Shown here: one piece after another, positions 25,691 through 38,025 of the stretch | Layout of the letters: every line of letters begins with the position of its first letter | Numbering within the stretch: position 1 is the stretch's first letter | From: Acinetobacter gyllenbergii CIP 110306 = MTCC 11365 | GTDB taxonomy: Bacteria > Pseudomonadota > Gammaproteobacteria > Pseudomonadales > Moraxellaceae | Length of the DNA: 64,000 nucleotides | NCBI RefSeq assembly: GCF_000413855.1 | Contig: NZ_ATGG01000028.1 | Location: 1-64,000 of the forward strand | Reading direction: 5' to 3' | Made by a program: the position numbers and the translations under genes | The notes under the pieces: generated by a model | What the model saw: only the letters and a program-made list of their open reading frames with translations | Database searches by the model: none | What the model was told of the DNA's origin: nothing

Positions 25691-26464
25691 ATGAAGCATG
25701 ATGTTGCTGAACAATTTCCATTCTTGCACGGTATAGAAGTCCATGAATTTCTGTATCAAAAGGATGATATTGTCACACCTCATTCTTCACTTTGGGGCGA
25801 TTTCAATTTCAGTCTAAATGGAACTTTAGAATTTGATATTGAAGGTAAATACTACTTATCACCGCCCAGTTATGGATTGTGGTTACCGCCACGAACCGAA
25901 CATCAATCACTGCCGGTTGAACACGAAATTCACTATATCTGTATTCGTCTACATCCAAAATTTGGTGATTTTTTAGGGGATAGTTGTCGCTGTTTCAGTA
26001 TTGAACCGTTTTTTCGGGCCTTAGTGCTGCAAATCTTAGAGCAGCAAAAACAGCTTGCTGCGCCTGAATATCTTGAACATCTGCTTCAAGTTTTATTCGA
26101 TCAACTCAAGCAGGCACCTGCCTATTCACATTATTTACCTCAAAGCAGTCATCCAATTTTAGCGCCGATTCTGCAACAACTTGCCGATCCCGATCTGTTT
26201 AATAGCAGTCTGCAACAAGTACTACAACACTTTGCAGTCAGTGAGCGACATCTATTACGCCTCAGCCAACAAGAACTGCAACTGTCCCTGTCAGAGTGGC
26301 GTAATCGTGCCAAAATTATTTTTGCGATCAATCAGATCCGCCAAGGCATGACCATCAAACAACTCGCTTTTGCCCTGGGTTATCAGCACAGTTCCAGTTT
26401 TATTGAGTTTTTTAAACGCTATACAGGGCAGACTCCCATTCAACTCAAAAATGCAGCACTTTAA
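25691..26464 (+). CDS. AraC family transcriptional regulator
   Basis: A 257-aa regulator. An N-terminal cupin-like sensing half (about residues 1-130; LWGDFNFSLNGTLEFDIEGKYYL, then LPPRTEH) is followed by a C-terminal AraC DNA-binding half with two helix-turn-helix units. The second unit is recognisable as GMTIKQLAFALGYQHSSSFIEFFKRYTGQTP (about 223-253). It lies 14 bp after the second MFS gene, so it may control the same efflux pair in response to the exported compound. Direction of control is unknown. Confidence 0.87.
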   Translation: MKHDVAEQFPFLHGIEVHEFLYQKDDIVTPHSSLWGDFNFSLNGTLEFDIEGKYYLSPPSYGLWLPPRTEHQSLPVEHEIHYICIRLHPKFGDFLGDSCRCFSIEPFFRALVLQILEQQKQLAAPEYLEHLLQVLFDQLKQAPAYSHYLPQSSHPILAPILQQLADPDLFNSSLQQVLQHFAVSERHLLRLSQQELQLSLSEWRNRAKIIFAINQIRQGMTIKQLAFALGYQHSSSFIEFFKRYTGQTPIQLKNAAL

Positions 26465-26582
26465 AACAAAGGCTTGGTTTTACACATTATTTGTATGCAA
26501 TCATCTTAAGAGCATTGCACTCAGCAGCAATAGCAGTTAAAACAAATAGGTTTTGTCACAACAACAAATTAGGACGTATCCC

Positions 26583-27128
26583 ATGAGCCAGTCGGTTTAT
26601 CACATTCCCGTTAAGGACATCCAAGGCCAAGAGATTGATCTCGATCAATATCAAGGCAAAGTTCTGTTGATCGTTAACGTGGCATCAAAGTGTGGCCTTA
26701 CACCACAGTACGAAGGTTTAGAAAAATTGTATCAGGCCAAAAAAGAGCAAGGCCTAGAAATTCTGGGCTTCCCCGCGAATAACTTCTTAGAACAAGAGCC
26801 TGGAACCAATGATGAAATTCAACAGTTTTGTTCATTGAATTATGATGTGCACTTCCCGCTTTTCGCAAAAATCTCAGTTGCGGGTGATGACAAACATGCC
26901 TTGTATCAAACCCTGACACAGGCTATTCCAGAACGTCAAGGTGAAGGCCCATGGTGGAAAGACTTGGTCGATTATGGTTTAACCCCAAATAACCCACCTG
27001 AAGTGTTATGGAATTTTGAAAAATTCTTGGTAAATAAGCAGGGTGAAATTGTTGCTCGCTTTGCACCAGATATCACTGCCGATGATGAACGTATTGTCAG
27101 TGCAATTGAAGCTGAATTAGCAAAATAA
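26583..27128 (+). CDS. Glutathione peroxidase family protein
   Basis: A 181-aa thiol peroxidase of the thioredoxin fold that reduces hydroperoxides. The peroxidatic Cys37 is in NVASKCGLTPQY. The second motif reads FPANNFLEQEPG (63-74), with the catalytic Gln at 71 and Asn replacing the usual Cys-Asn-Gln order. A Trp-Asn pair (WNFEKFLV) follows near 140. It is a Cys, not Sec, enzyme. The ATG at 26583 has AGGA upstream. It stands alone, ending before a strong terminator. Such bacterial enzymes often use thioredoxin rather than glutathione. Confidence 0.9.
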   Translation: MSQSVYHIPVKDIQGQEIDLDQYQGKVLLIVNVASKCGLTPQYEGLEKLYQAKKEQGLEILGFPANNFLEQEPGTNDEIQQFCSLNYDVHFPLFAKISVAGDDKHALYQTLTQAIPERQGEGPWWKDLVDYGLTPNNPPEVLWNFEKFLVNKQGEIVARFAPDITADDERIVSAIEAELAK

Positions 27129-27143
27129 ATTTGAGAAACAAGT

Positions 27144-27172
27144 AGAAAAGAGCAGTTGATCTGCTCTTTTCT
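27144..27172. terminator. Terminator after the peroxidase gene
   Basis: AGAAAAGAGCAG pairs exactly with CTGCTCTTTTCT over a 5-nt loop, 15 bp after the stop codon. The stem contains its own T tract, so it can work on both strands. Confidence 0.82.
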
Positions 27173-27302
27173 ATGCAAAATGTAGAATCCGCGTTCAACT
27201 CCCCTATGCCCTTCAAACTGTTGCTAATTTGCAAAAATCTGTTTTTTCTCCACAGTTTCTCATTATAGTGACCCTCTTCTTGTAATCTGGTGTCGTTCAG
27301 CC

Positions 27303-27899
27303 ATGATGGAAAAATTCTCTATCAAAGCCATTCTTTTCGCATCCACACTTGCTACAGCTTTCATACTAGCTGGTTGTGATCAAACGCCTCAGGGCAATGA
27401 AGGGGCTGAATCAACAGCTGAGATTGAACAGAACCTGACCCAGGCGGAGGATGAGCAAGTAGAAGCCGAAGCAGCTCAAGATACGCAGAACCTAAGCCGT
27501 GGCAATATGTTCAATATCGCCCGTGATATTGCCAAATTGCAGATTGAAACTGGTGACTATGTCACCTTGCTCAAGCAATCGCAAAGTAATTTGGAGCAGG
27601 CCATCCAAGATAAAAATGTGCAACAGCTACAAAGTACTACGGGTGAGTTGAATCAAGAATTGCATAAGCTGCACGATGCCTTATTATCACTGAATTTAAA
27701 AAGTAATGAAGTCGATCAGATCCGCCAAAGCTTATTGGCTGCTAATCAACAGCTATTAAATATGCCCTTATTACATGGTCAAACGGATTTATCAAAAATT
27801 GATTTTGCCAAGATTGAAAAACAGTTCAATACGATTCAAATGGATATGGTGAAGCTTGCGACCTTGGTATTGGGAGATAAAGCTGATTCAAACGCTTAG
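27303..27899 (+). CDS. Predicted lipoprotein, helical
   Basis: A 198-aa protein with an N-terminal signal ending in the canonical lipobox LAGC (Cys25). A Glu/Gln-rich linker of about 35 residues follows, then a long helical, coiled-coil-like domain (about 70-190). I do not recognise a family. It is a single gene between two strong terminators. A periplasmic lipoprotein anchored by its cysteine is likely; the function is unknown. The second ATG (27306) is an alternative start. Confidence 0.75.
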   Translation: MMEKFSIKAILFASTLATAFILAGCDQTPQGNEGAESTAEIEQNLTQAEDEQVEAEAAQDTQNLSRGNMFNIARDIAKLQIETGDYVTLLKQSQSNLEQAIQDKNVQQLQSTTGELNQELHKLHDALLSLNLKSNEVDQIRQSLLAANQQLLNMPLLHGQTDLSKIDFAKIEKQFNTIQMDMVKLATLVLGDKADSNA

Positions 27900-27911
27900 A
27901 GATAAAAAACC

Positions 27912-27956
27912 AAAAGACTGAGCTAAACGATTCGTTTATTACTCAGTCTTTTTTTT
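27912..27956 (+). terminator. Terminator after the lipoprotein gene
   Basis: AAAAGACTGAG pairs with CTCAGTCTTTT; an inner stem TAAACGA/TCGTTTA stacks in the loop. Eight T residues end it. It lies between convergent genes. Confidence 0.88.
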
Positions 27957-27967
27957 ATCGCATCTTT

Positions 27968-28444
27968 CTAATTACACTTAGGATCATTTCCTAAGGCTCT
28001 TAACTGTTCTTGTTCAAATCTCTTCTGCGACAACTCAGCATTTTTATTTCCAGTCAAAAGCTTACTTTTTGAAAGATATAAGGTTAACAAAGTTTTTCCC
28101 TCTGGTATCTCTTTCAAATTCACTTTAGAAACATAGGTTCCATAGTTTGCTTTTGCTTCAATTGTAGCTTGATGCTTATCACGCTCAAGTTGACCGTCTA
28201 CCGCAATATAACTCATATCATTAGGTACAGGGCTTTTATAGGCGACACATTTATCATAAGCTCGTTTTAAATTTGCATATACTTGAATATAATCCATGTT
28301 GAGTTCAGTGCTATATCCCCCCCCCACAGATTGCTGAATAAGCTGTGATTCAGAGGTCGGCAGCATCATTCGCACACAGCCACTAGACAGCAAGATCGAA
28401 AACAATAAACTAAATTTAAATACGGATTTAGTAAATTTTGACAT
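27968..28444 (-). CDS. Unrecognised small lipoprotein
   Basis: A 158-aa protein with a signal peptide and lipobox-like LSSGC (Cys at about 23). The mature part is polar, mixed alpha/beta and Lys-rich, with one further internal Cys and a Cys two residues from the end (DPKCN). I do not recognise a family. It overlaps the upstream lipoprotein gene by 17 bp, so the two are translated from one message. Both are A/T-richer than the flanking genes. Together they may form an envelope complex, which is only an inference from co-occurrence. Confidence 0.7.
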   Translation of the reverse strand: MSKFTKSVFKFSLLFSILLSSGCVRMMLPTSESQLIQQSVGGGYSTELNMDYIQVYANLKRAYDKCVAYKSPVPNDMSYIAVDGQLERDKHQATIEAKANYGTYVSKVNLKEIPEGKTLLTLYLSKSKLLTGNKNAELSQKRFEQEQLRALGNDPKCN

Positions 28445-29117
28445 ACTTCAAATTTCCTTGTTCAATACCTTCAACAATTTTTTTCTTAATCACAATAGAT
28501 TCTGGCTCATTCGTTTTAAATCTTTGATCTATCTCATATTCTGCAATATAAAGCCGAGAACCAGTTTCCTTACTATAATCCGCACCCATGACATAATTTT
28601 TATTTTTCTCAAAATTCACATTTTTTATTTCGGTATAATAACTTGTACTTTTGAATCCATTTATAATCACTAAATCATGCACGCCAACAGGTACCTTTAA
28701 ATCCTGTTGAGCTAACTCTGTTAACAATACATTTTTTGATCTAAACATTATAAATTCAGGTACTTTGACCTGATGACCATCAATTGTATTGATCATATAA
28801 GGGCGAGGGGTAAAAGAGTCATAGGATTGATAAGCACGGTATGGAAAAGTACGGATAAATGTAAAGTCTTGATTCGGAAACTTTTCAATTAACTGATCAC
28901 GATACATCTGGATTTTGTCAGCTTTACTCGCACTACTGTCTATATTCAAATAACGCTCATGCTTAGGCGCTGATTTTATTGGCAACATACCAATAGATTT
29001 CCCCTCAGGCGTTTTAGTTACAGTACAGCCAACAGACATGATAAATAAAGGCGCTAGAAGTAAGATTTTAGATTGCACGTTAAAGTTCTCATTTTTCAAG
29101 TTTACAAATGATAACAA
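28428..29117 (-). CDS. Unrecognised lipoprotein, first gene of a pair
   Basis: A 229-aa protein with an N-terminal hydrophobic segment ending MSVGC (Cys at about 31). The mature part is rich in Tyr, Lys and beta-strand-like segments, without catalytic motifs I know. The first 13 residues (MLSFVNLKNENFN) are polar, so the true start may be further in. It overlaps the next lipoprotein gene by 17 bp. A/T-rich codon use relative to the atp genes suggests a different history. Function unknown. Confidence 0.68.
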   Translation of the reverse strand: MLSFVNLKNENFNVQSKILLLAPLFIMSVGCTVTKTPEGKSIGMLPIKSAPKHERYLNIDSSASKADKIQMYRDQLIEKFPNQDFTFIRTFPYRAYQSYDSFTPRPYMINTIDGHQVKVPEFIMFRSKNVLLTELAQQDLKVPVGVHDLVIINGFKSTSYYTEIKNVNFEKNKNYVMGADYSKETGSRLYIAEYEIDQRFKTNEPESIVIKKKIVEGIEQGNLKYVKIY

Positions 29118-29176
29118 GAATTAATATTAAAATGATAATTATCTATAAAATATAGCTCCTGATTTGAATGTATAAA

Positions 29177-29198
29177 AAAGCCACCTGACGGTGGCTTT
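29177..29198 (-). terminator. Terminator of the DUF2846 gene
   Basis: AAAGCCACC-TGAC-GGTGGCTTT forms a 9-bp stem with a tetraloop, 5 bp beyond the stop codon on the minus strand. An identical stem-loop terminates the atp operon 600 bp away. Confidence 0.85.
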
Positions 29199-29202
29199 CT
29201 CT

Positions 29203-29688
29203 TTATTTCTTATCGAGTGCGATGGTGGGTTTACTGCATTTACCTGATTGGGCTAACTGATACTCACGAATTGCTTTTTTCCCAGTTTCATCATCAACTA
29301 GTTTCACATTTGCACCGCCAACAAATGCGCCCATTTTAATCGATTGTTGAACAAAATAATTTTTACCAGGTTCTGTTTTAAGCACTAAATGGTTAGGCGA
29401 GAACTCTGATTCAGTTGAAACTGTATGTTCTTGATTACCTGAGACCTCTTTGAAGAAAAAGGTACCACGTGCCGTTTCACCCAGACACTCACCGTCAATC
29501 CATACATCTTTTTTCAATGCGGCACCAAACGCACTGTTTGAACGATAGACATAAATTGCAGCATTGCCTTGCGAAGGGGCTTCAAGCTTCTTAGCTTGTT
29601 CATTCAGTTGATTATTTGCTGTTGGTACCGATGCACACCCCACAAAAGCCACAGCGATCAAAAACGGAAGACTTTTTATCATTTTCAT
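29203..29688 (-). CDS. DUF2846 domain lipoprotein
   Basis: A 161-aa protein with a signal ending near FVGCAS and a DUF2846-like domain: GNAAIYVYRSNSAFG (about 42-56), the VWIDGECLGETARGTFFF block (about 64-81), then TEPGKNYFVQQ. DUF2846 proteins are small envelope proteins of unknown biochemical role, often lipid-anchored. It is a single gene between two identical terminators, downstream of the atp operon on the same strand. Confidence 0.78.
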   Translation of the reverse strand: MKMIKSLPFLIAVAFVGCASVPTANNQLNEQAKKLEAPSQGNAAIYVYRSNSAFGAALKKDVWIDGECLGETARGTFFFKEVSGNQEHTVSTESEFSPNHLVLKTEPGKNYFVQQSIKMGAFVGGANVKLVDDETGKKAIREYQLAQSGKCSKPTIALDKK

Positions 29689-29772
29689 GATGATTTTCTC
29701 TTTGGACTAATAATTCTAAATTAAGCTTTGTAATTTATAGAAAAATTATAATTATTCAAGACATTAAAATAA

Positions 29773-29800
29773 AAAAAAGCCACCTGACGGTGGCTTTTTT
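29773..29800 (-). terminator. Terminator of the atp operon
   Basis: AAAAAAGCCACC-TGAC-GGTGGCTTTTTT forms a 12-bp stem including A/T ends, 20 bp past the atpC stop. The core 22 bp are identical to the terminator at 29177-29198. Confidence 0.88.
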
Positions 29801-29820
29801 CAATCTCAAACCAGCAATAA

Positions 29821-30240
29821 TTAAAGTGCGCGGTTTTTGATTTTACGAATCGTTTCAAGCTGAGCTGCAGTTTCTGCAAGCGAAGCAAGCGCAGCAGCAG
29901 AATCCAGATCACTCTTTTGATTTGCGAGCAATTGTTCAGCTTGTTTACGAGCTTCCATAATTGCTACTTCATCTAAGTTGTCAGCGCGGATTGCAGTATC
30001 TGCAAGCACGGTCACAACATGAGGCTGAACTTCTAACACACCGCCAGATACATACACGATTTCTTCTGTACCATTTTCCAACTGAACGCGAATCGGGCCC
30101 GGTTGGAGTAAAGTTACGAGTGGCGCATGTCCTGGTAAAATACCAAGCTCACCGCCCGCACCTTTTGCGATTAACATCGTAACTTGTCCAGAGTAAATCG
30201 ACTCTTTCACACTTACAACGTCACATTGCATAGTCGCCAT
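29821..30240 (-). CDS. atpC: ATP synthase epsilon subunit
   Basis: Rotor subunit of F1 that couples the gamma shaft to the c-ring and regulates ATP hydrolysis. At 139 aa it shows the N-terminal beta-sandwich (CDVVSVKESIYSGQVTMLIAKGAGGELGILPGHAPLV) and a C-terminal helical hairpin (about 88-139), whose end is typical of the regulatory arm. Last gene of the atp operon, 28 bp after atpD. Confidence 0.96.
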   Translation of the reverse strand: MATMQCDVVSVKESIYSGQVTMLIAKGAGGELGILPGHAPLVTLLQPGPIRVQLENGTEEIVYVSGGVLEVQPHVVTVLADTAIRADNLDEVAIMEARKQAEQLLANQKSDLDSAAALASLAETAAQLETIRKIKNRAL

Positions 30241-30268
30241 GAGAATCTCCTTAAATTAGAGTTGCTAA

Positions 30269-31678
<1,410 letters not shown>

Positions 31679-31693
31679 TCAAACTTAATAATG

Positions 31694-32563
31694 TTAAACG
31701 GCAGCGGCACCGCCAACGATCTCGGAAATTTCCTGAGTAATCGCGGCTTGACGCAGCTTGTTGTAAATGAGCTGTAGGTCTTTAATCAATTGTCCTGCGT
31801 TGTCTGTCGCTGCTTTCATCGCGACCATACGAGCAGACTGCTCACATGCAACGTTTTCAATCACACCTTGATAAACCATAGACTCGATGTAGCGAACCAA
31901 CAAACCATTTAACAATTCTTCTGCTTCTGGTTCGTAGAGATAGTCCCAACCATAAGTACGGTTGAGGTCATCGCCTTCTTCTGCCGGTGCTAAAGGAACA
32001 AGTTGTTCAACTTTAGGCTGCTGAGTCATTGCATTGACGAAGCCATTTGATACGAGGTAGATACGATCTAATTCGCCCTTATCAAATGCATCAAGCATAA
32101 CTTGCACTGAGCCTGTTAACTGTTCCAAACTCGGCGCATCGCCAAGTTGGGTCGTTGCACCAAGCACTTTACCGCCGTAATTCTTAAAAAACGAAACCGC
32201 TTTTTGACCAATCAAAGCAAATTCAACTTCAATTGACTGCTGTTGTTGTGCTTTGACATGCTGCACAACTTTCTTGAACAAGTTAATGTTCAAGCCACCT
32301 GCCAAACCACGATCTGAAGACACTACGATATAGCCAACGCGCTTAACTGGGCGTTCAACCATATAACGGTGTTTATATTCAGGGTTTGCTTGGACCAAGT
32401 GAGCAATTACACGGCGCATATTATCGGCATACGGACGGCCCTGAGCCATGCGCTCTTGCGCACGACGCATTTTCGAAGCAGCTACCATTTGCATCGCGCG
32501 AGTAATCTTTTGCGTGCTCTTGATACTAGCTACTTTGGCGCGAATTTCTTTTAAATTTGCCAT
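31694..32563 (-). CDS. atpG: ATP synthase gamma subunit
   Basis: Central rotor shaft of F1. The 289-aa product has the conserved N-terminal coiled-coil ([30 protein letters not shown]) and the C-terminal helix ([40 protein letters not shown]). Both ends match the family, so the gene is full length. It sits between atpA (77 bp) and atpD (30 bp). Confidence 0.97.
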   Translation of the reverse strand: MANLKEIRAKVASIKSTQKITRAMQMVAASKMRRAQERMAQGRPYADNMRRVIAHLVQANPEYKHRYMVERPVKRVGYIVVSSDRGLAGGLNINLFKKVVQHVKAQQQQSIEVEFALIGQKAVSFFKNYGGKVLGATTQLGDAPSLEQLTGSVQVMLDAFDKGELDRIYLVSNGFVNAMTQQPKVEQLVPLAPAEEGDDLNRTYGWDYLYEPEAEELLNGLLVRYIESMVYQGVIENVACEQSARMVAMKAATDNAGQLIKDLQLIYNKLRQAAITQEISEIVGGAAAV

Positions 32564-32640
32564 ACGCTTAACCTAGTATTCGAAAGCTCTTTCGAGCTTC
32601 CGAAGGTTGATCCGTGAACCAAACTTAACTAAAGATAAAC

Positions 32641-34185
32641 TTAGTAAGTTTGAGTCGCTTTGAAGCTCTCAATACCTGCTTTGAACGCTGCTTCGATGTC
32701 TTTGTTGTAATCACCAGTTTCATCGATCTGTTGCATTAACGCAGCATGTTCAGAACGGAAGTAAGAGATTAACGCAGCATCAAAGTCTACGATTTTCTTC
32801 ACTTCTACGTCAGCCATGTAGCCTTCGTTAGATGCATATACAGAAACAGCTTGGTCAGCAATTGAGTATGGAGCATATTGTTTTTGCTTCATTAACTCAG
32901 TTACACGTTGACCATGCTCAAGTTGCTTACGTGTTGCTTCATCAAGGTCAGAAGCAAACTGAGCAAACGCAGCCAATTCACGGTATTGTGCTAGAGCAGT
33001 ACGGATACCACCAGACAATTTTTTGATGATCTTAGTTTGAGCTGAACCACCAACACGTGATACCGAGATACCCGCGTTCACAGCAGGACGAATACCTGCG
33101 TTGAATAATGATGTTTCTAAGAAGATCTGACCGTCAGTAATCGAAATTACGTTGGTTGGTACGAATGCAGATACGTCACCAGCTTGAGTTTCAATGATCG
33201 GTAATGCAGTTAAAGAACCAGTTTGACCTGTTACTGCACCGTTCGTGAATTTCTCAACATAATCAGCTGAAACGCGCGAAGCACGTTCAAGAAGACGCGA
33301 GTGAAGATAGAATACGTCACCTGGATACGCTTCACGACCTGGTGGACGACGTAACAATAATGAAATTTGACGGTAAGCAACAGCTTGCTTAGACAAATCA
33401 TCATAAATGATTAACGCATCTTCACCACGATCACGGAAGTATTCACCCATTGTACAGCCAGAGTACGGAGCTAAATACTGCATTGCTGCAGGATCAGCGG
33501 CCGCAGCTGCGACAACAGTTGTATACGCCATAGCGCCAGTTTCTTCTAGCTTACGTACTACGTTTGCAATTGTTGATTGTTTTTGACCAATCGCAACGTA
33601 TACACATTTAATGCCAGAGTTTTTCTGAGCGATGATCGCATCGATCGCCATTGCTGTTTTACCAGTTTGACGGTCACCAATAATCAACTCACGCTGACCA
33701 CGACCTACAGGGATCATGGTATCAACTGATTTATAACCAGTTTGAACAGGTTCGTCGACAGACTGACGCCAAATTACACCTGGTGCTACTTTTTCAACAG
33801 CATCAGTTAGTTTTGCATCAATCGGGCCTTTACCATCAATTGGATTACCCAAAGCGTCTACGACACGGCCAAGAAGTTCAGGACCAACCGGAACTTCTAA
33901 TACACGACCTGTACAACGAGCTTTTTGACCTTCTTGCAGGCTTAGGTAGTTACCTAAAACAACGGCACCCACTGAATCCTGTTCTAGGTTCAGTGCCATA
34001 CCAAATAAGCCGCCGTCGAATTCGATCATTTCACCGTACATTGCATCTGCAAGACCGTGAATACGCACGATACCGTCAGATACCATGACGATGGTACCTT
34101 CATTCTTCGCGGTCGCGCTGGTGTCCAGATCGCCGATACGCTGTTTAATGAGCGCACTGATCTCGGATGGATTCAGTTGTTGCAT
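32641..34185 (-). CDS. atpA: ATP synthase alpha subunit
   Basis: Non-catalytic nucleotide-binding subunit of F1, 514 aa. The P-loop GDRQTGKTA lies near residue 170, followed by the [15 protein letters not shown] block and the arginine-containing [10 protein letters not shown] segment near 375. The start at 34185 ([10 protein letters not shown]) has GAGGAA 7 bp upstream; five extra codons in frame have no ribosome site. Part of atpIBEFHAGDC. Confidence 0.98.
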   Translation of the reverse strand: MQQLNPSEISALIKQRIGDLDTSATAKNEGTIVMVSDGIVRIHGLADAMYGEMIEFDGGLFGMALNLEQDSVGAVVLGNYLSLQEGQKARCTGRVLEVPVGPELLGRVVDALGNPIDGKGPIDAKLTDAVEKVAPGVIWRQSVDEPVQTGYKSVDTMIPVGRGQRELIIGDRQTGKTAMAIDAIIAQKNSGIKCVYVAIGQKQSTIANVVRKLEETGAMAYTTVVAAAAADPAAMQYLAPYSGCTMGEYFRDRGEDALIIYDDLSKQAVAYRQISLLLRRPPGREAYPGDVFYLHSRLLERASRVSADYVEKFTNGAVTGQTGSLTALPIIETQAGDVSAFVPTNVISITDGQIFLETSLFNAGIRPAVNAGISVSRVGGSAQTKIIKKLSGGIRTALAQYRELAAFAQFASDLDEATRKQLEHGQRVTELMKQKQYAPYSIADQAVSVYASNEGYMADVEVKKIVDFDAALISYFRSEHAALMQQIDETGDYNKDIEAAFKAGIESFKATQTY

Positions 34186-34227
34186 TGCGCTATTCCTCAA
34201 TCTTTTTTAAGTTCAGTCTTATTGCTG

Positions 34228-34764
34228 TTAGGCAAGAAGACGAGTCCGCATTTTTTCAAGCTTGTTAAGCGCAGAGTCATCTATCACTTGGTCGCCTGCA
34301 CGAATCACAACACCTGCGATCAACGCTGGATTAACGTTAACAGAGACATGAACTGTTCTGTTAAAACGTTTTTCAAGCGCGTGAGCTAAAATATGCTCTT
34401 GTGTCGCATCCATTGGGAAAGCAGATTCAATCTCTACTTCCAATGTGTTGTTGTTCTGCGATTTAAGTAATTCATATTCTGCTGCGATTTCAGGCAATAA
34501 AACCAAACGATCGTTGTCTGCAAGCAAGGTCAAGAAATTTGACACTGATTGAGACTGATCTTCACCTAAAACCTTGGCAAAAAGACCTACTTGTTCCGCA
34601 GGAGTCAGCTCAGGGCGATTTAAATAAGCGGAAAATGCTTCGTCTTGCACCGCAGCACCGAGCAGTTGTAACGCATTTGACCAAGCGTCAGTTGCATTCT
34701 GCTCAGATGCATAAGCAAATGCTGCTTTGGCGTACGGGCGTGCTAACGTCAAGAGTTCAGCCAT
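34228..34764 (-). CDS. atpH: ATP synthase delta subunit
   Basis: Peripheral-stalk subunit joining F1 to the b dimer. The 178-aa product shows the N-terminal six-helix part ([16 protein letters not shown]) and the C-terminal segment ([20 protein letters not shown]) of OSCP/delta proteins. It starts 11 bp after atpF stops. Confidence 0.96.
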   Translation of the reverse strand: MAELLTLARPYAKAAFAYASEQNATDAWSNALQLLGAAVQDEAFSAYLNRPELTPAEQVGLFAKVLGEDQSQSVSNFLTLLADNDRLVLLPEIAAEYELLKSQNNNTLEVEIESAFPMDATQEHILAHALEKRFNRTVHVSVNVNPALIAGVVIRAGDQVIDDSALNKLEKMRTRLLA

Positions 34765-34775
34765 ATTCGCCTCGC

Positions 34776-35246
34776 TTAAAGTTTAGCAGCCAGCTGATTC
34801 AGCATGGCATTATGAGCTTCTGCGTCAACTTGTTGGTTCAGAATTTTTTCTGCGCCAGCAACTGCCAAAGCAGCAACTTGTTGACGTAATTCTTCGCGAG
34901 CAGAATTGATGTCTTGATCAACAGTTTCTTTCGCCTGTTGACGAATACGCTCACCTTCAGCAGATGCTTGGGTACGCGCTTCTTCGATCAATTGTGCTGC
35001 ACGACGGTTCGCTTGTTCGATCAATTGAGCCGCTTGTGCTTTTGCTGCGTCTAATTCTGCCTTAACTTGTGCTTGCGCATCAGCAAGGTCAGCTTTTGCT
35101 TTTTCAGCAGCATTTAAGCCATCAGCGATTTTACGCTGACGCTCACTAATCGCATTGATTAGTGGAGGCCATACAAACTTCATGCAGAATGCGACAAAGA
35201 TCGCAAATGCAATTGCTTGGCCAATCAATGTGAGGTTGATATTCAT
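34776..35246 (-). CDS. atpF: ATP synthase b subunit
   Basis: Peripheral-stalk subunit, 156 aa, with a single N-terminal membrane helix (about residues 5-27) and a long charged coiled coil rich in Ala, Gln and Glu. Starts at 35246 ([10 protein letters not shown]), with GAGGAA 7 bp upstream; the upstream sequence (GAGGAATAGCG) is nearly identical to that before atpA. Between atpE and atpH. Confidence 0.96.
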   Translation of the reverse strand: MNINLTLIGQAIAFAIFVAFCMKFVWPPLINAISERQRKIADGLNAAEKAKADLADAQAQVKAELDAAKAQAAQLIEQANRRAAQLIEEARTQASAEGERIRQQAKETVDQDINSAREELRQQVAALAVAGAEKILNQQVDAEAHNAMLNQLAAKL

Positions 35247-35285
35247 TTCGCTATTCCTCAATATGTGGATTTAGGAATTAAGCTA

Positions 35286-35564
<279 letters not shown>

Positions 35565-35613
35565 TTAAACTAAAATTTAAGCCCAACTGTCAGGTGACAA
35601 TCAGGCAATACCA

Positions 35614-36492
<879 letters not shown>

Positions 36493-36589
36493 TCACACCT
36501 GGTCAATGTCAATCATTAAAAAGAAGTAGAAACGAATCAAGCGGATGGCAAAGATCCCGCTTCTACTTCCAAAAATCTCAAAATGTGCC

Positions 36590-36988
36590 TTACCCTCGTT
36601 TTTGTAGACGTGCCACCCAAAATGGCGCGACCCACGACATCGCTTGTACGAGAATAAATCCACAAAACAATGCAACCGGTGACAGCGGTTTAACATTGCT
36701 CAAAATTAATATAAAACCCACAATCACAATCGCAAACTTACCGAGCATTCCTCGGTACATATTCAGCATGACTTGTTTTGATGCTCTTGCGCCTGCCGTT
36801 CTAAACGACTGCCAAGCAAAATAACAATGTGCCAACCAACATACCAAAGCCCCAAGCGCAGCACTCAAAGCAGCAGTTGTATCTTTGATTGCCCATGCCA
36901 GTAAAGCGGCAACAGGAATCATACACGCTTGTAAGAAGACCAAAGCTTTTGCTAATCGTCGGTCAATCATGCGACTAGTTTGGCTCAT
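36590..36988 (-). CDS. atpI: ATP synthase protein I
   Basis: A 132-aa membrane protein with four hydrophobic helices and a basic ending (WVARLQKRG). It is the small non-core protein at the head of many atp operons, implicated in c-ring assembly. First gene after the operon promoter, whose -10 lies 65 bp upstream. Confidence 0.9.
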   Translation of the reverse strand: MSQTSRMIDRRLAKALVFLQACMIPVAALLAWAIKDTTAALSAALGALVCWLAHCYFAWQSFRTAGARASKQVMLNMYRGMLGKFAIVIVGFILILSNVKPLSPVALFCGFILVQAMSWVAPFWVARLQKRG

Positions 36989-37052
36989 TTTTTACCCACT
37001 TACAGCAGAACTGCTTGACAAGTTTTAATCATGATCGTTTCGAATCGCAGGC

Positions 37053-37081
37053 ATTATAGAGTTACACCCCTGAACATGCAA
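37053..37081 (-). promoter_or_regulatory. Promoter of the atp operon
   Basis: On the minus strand TTGCAT (37076-37081) is followed after 17 bp by a consensus TATAAT (37053-37058). It lies upstream of atpI in the gap to znuA and points into the operon. Confidence 0.75.
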
Positions 37082-37158
37082 TCTTTTCTCGACTTAAGTC
37101 TGCTTTTTTCGTTACCATATTTTTTGACGATAGAGTCAATTGATTTTTATTTTTTTGA

Positions 37159-38013
37159 TCAATTTTGTGCACTTATTACGCATTTATCGGTTTTTGAAGC
37201 CAATTTTTGCCACGCTGTTACAAAATTGTCTTCACCGCGCATGCTTTCATCGACTGACTGGAAAACTACTGGGTTCATTTTTTGGTACTGACTGGCACTT
37301 GCTGTCGTTTCGGCCAATAGACACATTTTATTTTGCGGACGATTGTCTCTTAAGTACTTAATTTGAGCTGCCGTTGGGGCAATATGTGGATCATCGGTCA
37401 ATGCACCCGCAAATTTTAAGTTCAAAGCACGTTCTAGATACTGATAGGCATCATGATAAGACCAATAGTTTTTGGCTTTATTCAAGCTTTCATATTGTTG
37501 TGAAGCTTGCAGCATCTGCTGAGAGAATTCTTTGGCATTGGCCATGTATTTGGCTTTATTTTCTGGGTATTGCTGAGAACGTAAAGTTGCAATAAAGAAA
37601 GCGATCCGAACCGCATTATTCGGATCTAACCACACATGACTATCTACGGTATTGGCCATAGATACACCACGTAAATTACGTAACGGCAAAGCGGTTAAAA
37701 TGCCTGAGTCTAATAAAGCAATTGCTTTACGGTTTTGGTTCAGCATTTTTTCCAGTGGCGCTTCATGGGCTTTACCCAGCCAAATCACCAAGGAAGCATC
37801 TTGAATCGCTTTACGATGGGCGGGTGTGAGTTGCACATCATGGCCACTTTGATCTTTCAATAACAGGATCGGCTCTTCTACTCCGTCTGTCACTTGTTTA
37901 GCAATCAAATAAATTGGGTGTGTTGAAACCACCAAGCTTTGTGTCCAGCCCCATGTGCTTAACATCGAAAACAAGACCAAAACAATTAGGCGAGACATCA
38001 CAGCATTACTCAA
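37159..38013 (-). CDS. znuA: Zinc ABC transporter substrate-binding protein
   Basis: Periplasmic zinc-binding protein delivering Zn2+ to ZnuBC. The 284-aa product has a signal peptide (about residues 1-25) and metal-ligand-type histidines at VVSTHPIYLIA (His32), SGHDVQLTPAHR, DSHVWLDPNN and DDPHIAPT. Unlike many ZnuA proteins it lacks the long His/Asp-rich loop. It is divergent from zur-znuC-znuB, with a Zur box 13 bp upstream of the start. An alternative start is the ATG at 37998. Confidence 0.88.
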   Translation of the reverse strand: MSNAVMSRLIVLVLFSMLSTWGWTQSLVVSTHPIYLIAKQVTDGVEEPILLLKDQSGHDVQLTPAHRKAIQDASLVIWLGKAHEAPLEKMLNQNRKAIALLDSGILTALPLRNLRGVSMANTVDSHVWLDPNNAVRIAFFIATLRSQQYPENKAKYMANAKEFSQQMLQASQQYESLNKAKNYWSYHDAYQYLERALNLKFAGALTDDPHIAPTAAQIKYLRDNRPQNKMCLLAETTASASQYQKMNPVVFQSVDESMRGEDNFVTAWQKLASKTDKCVISAQN

Positions 38014-38025
38014 TTTAGCGAAGCA

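Noticed and set aside
27968..29117. Lipoprotein pair considered as a toxin-immunity or secretion system module.
   Set aside because: No toxin motif, secretion signal other than lipoprotein export, or system core genes in the neighbourhood.
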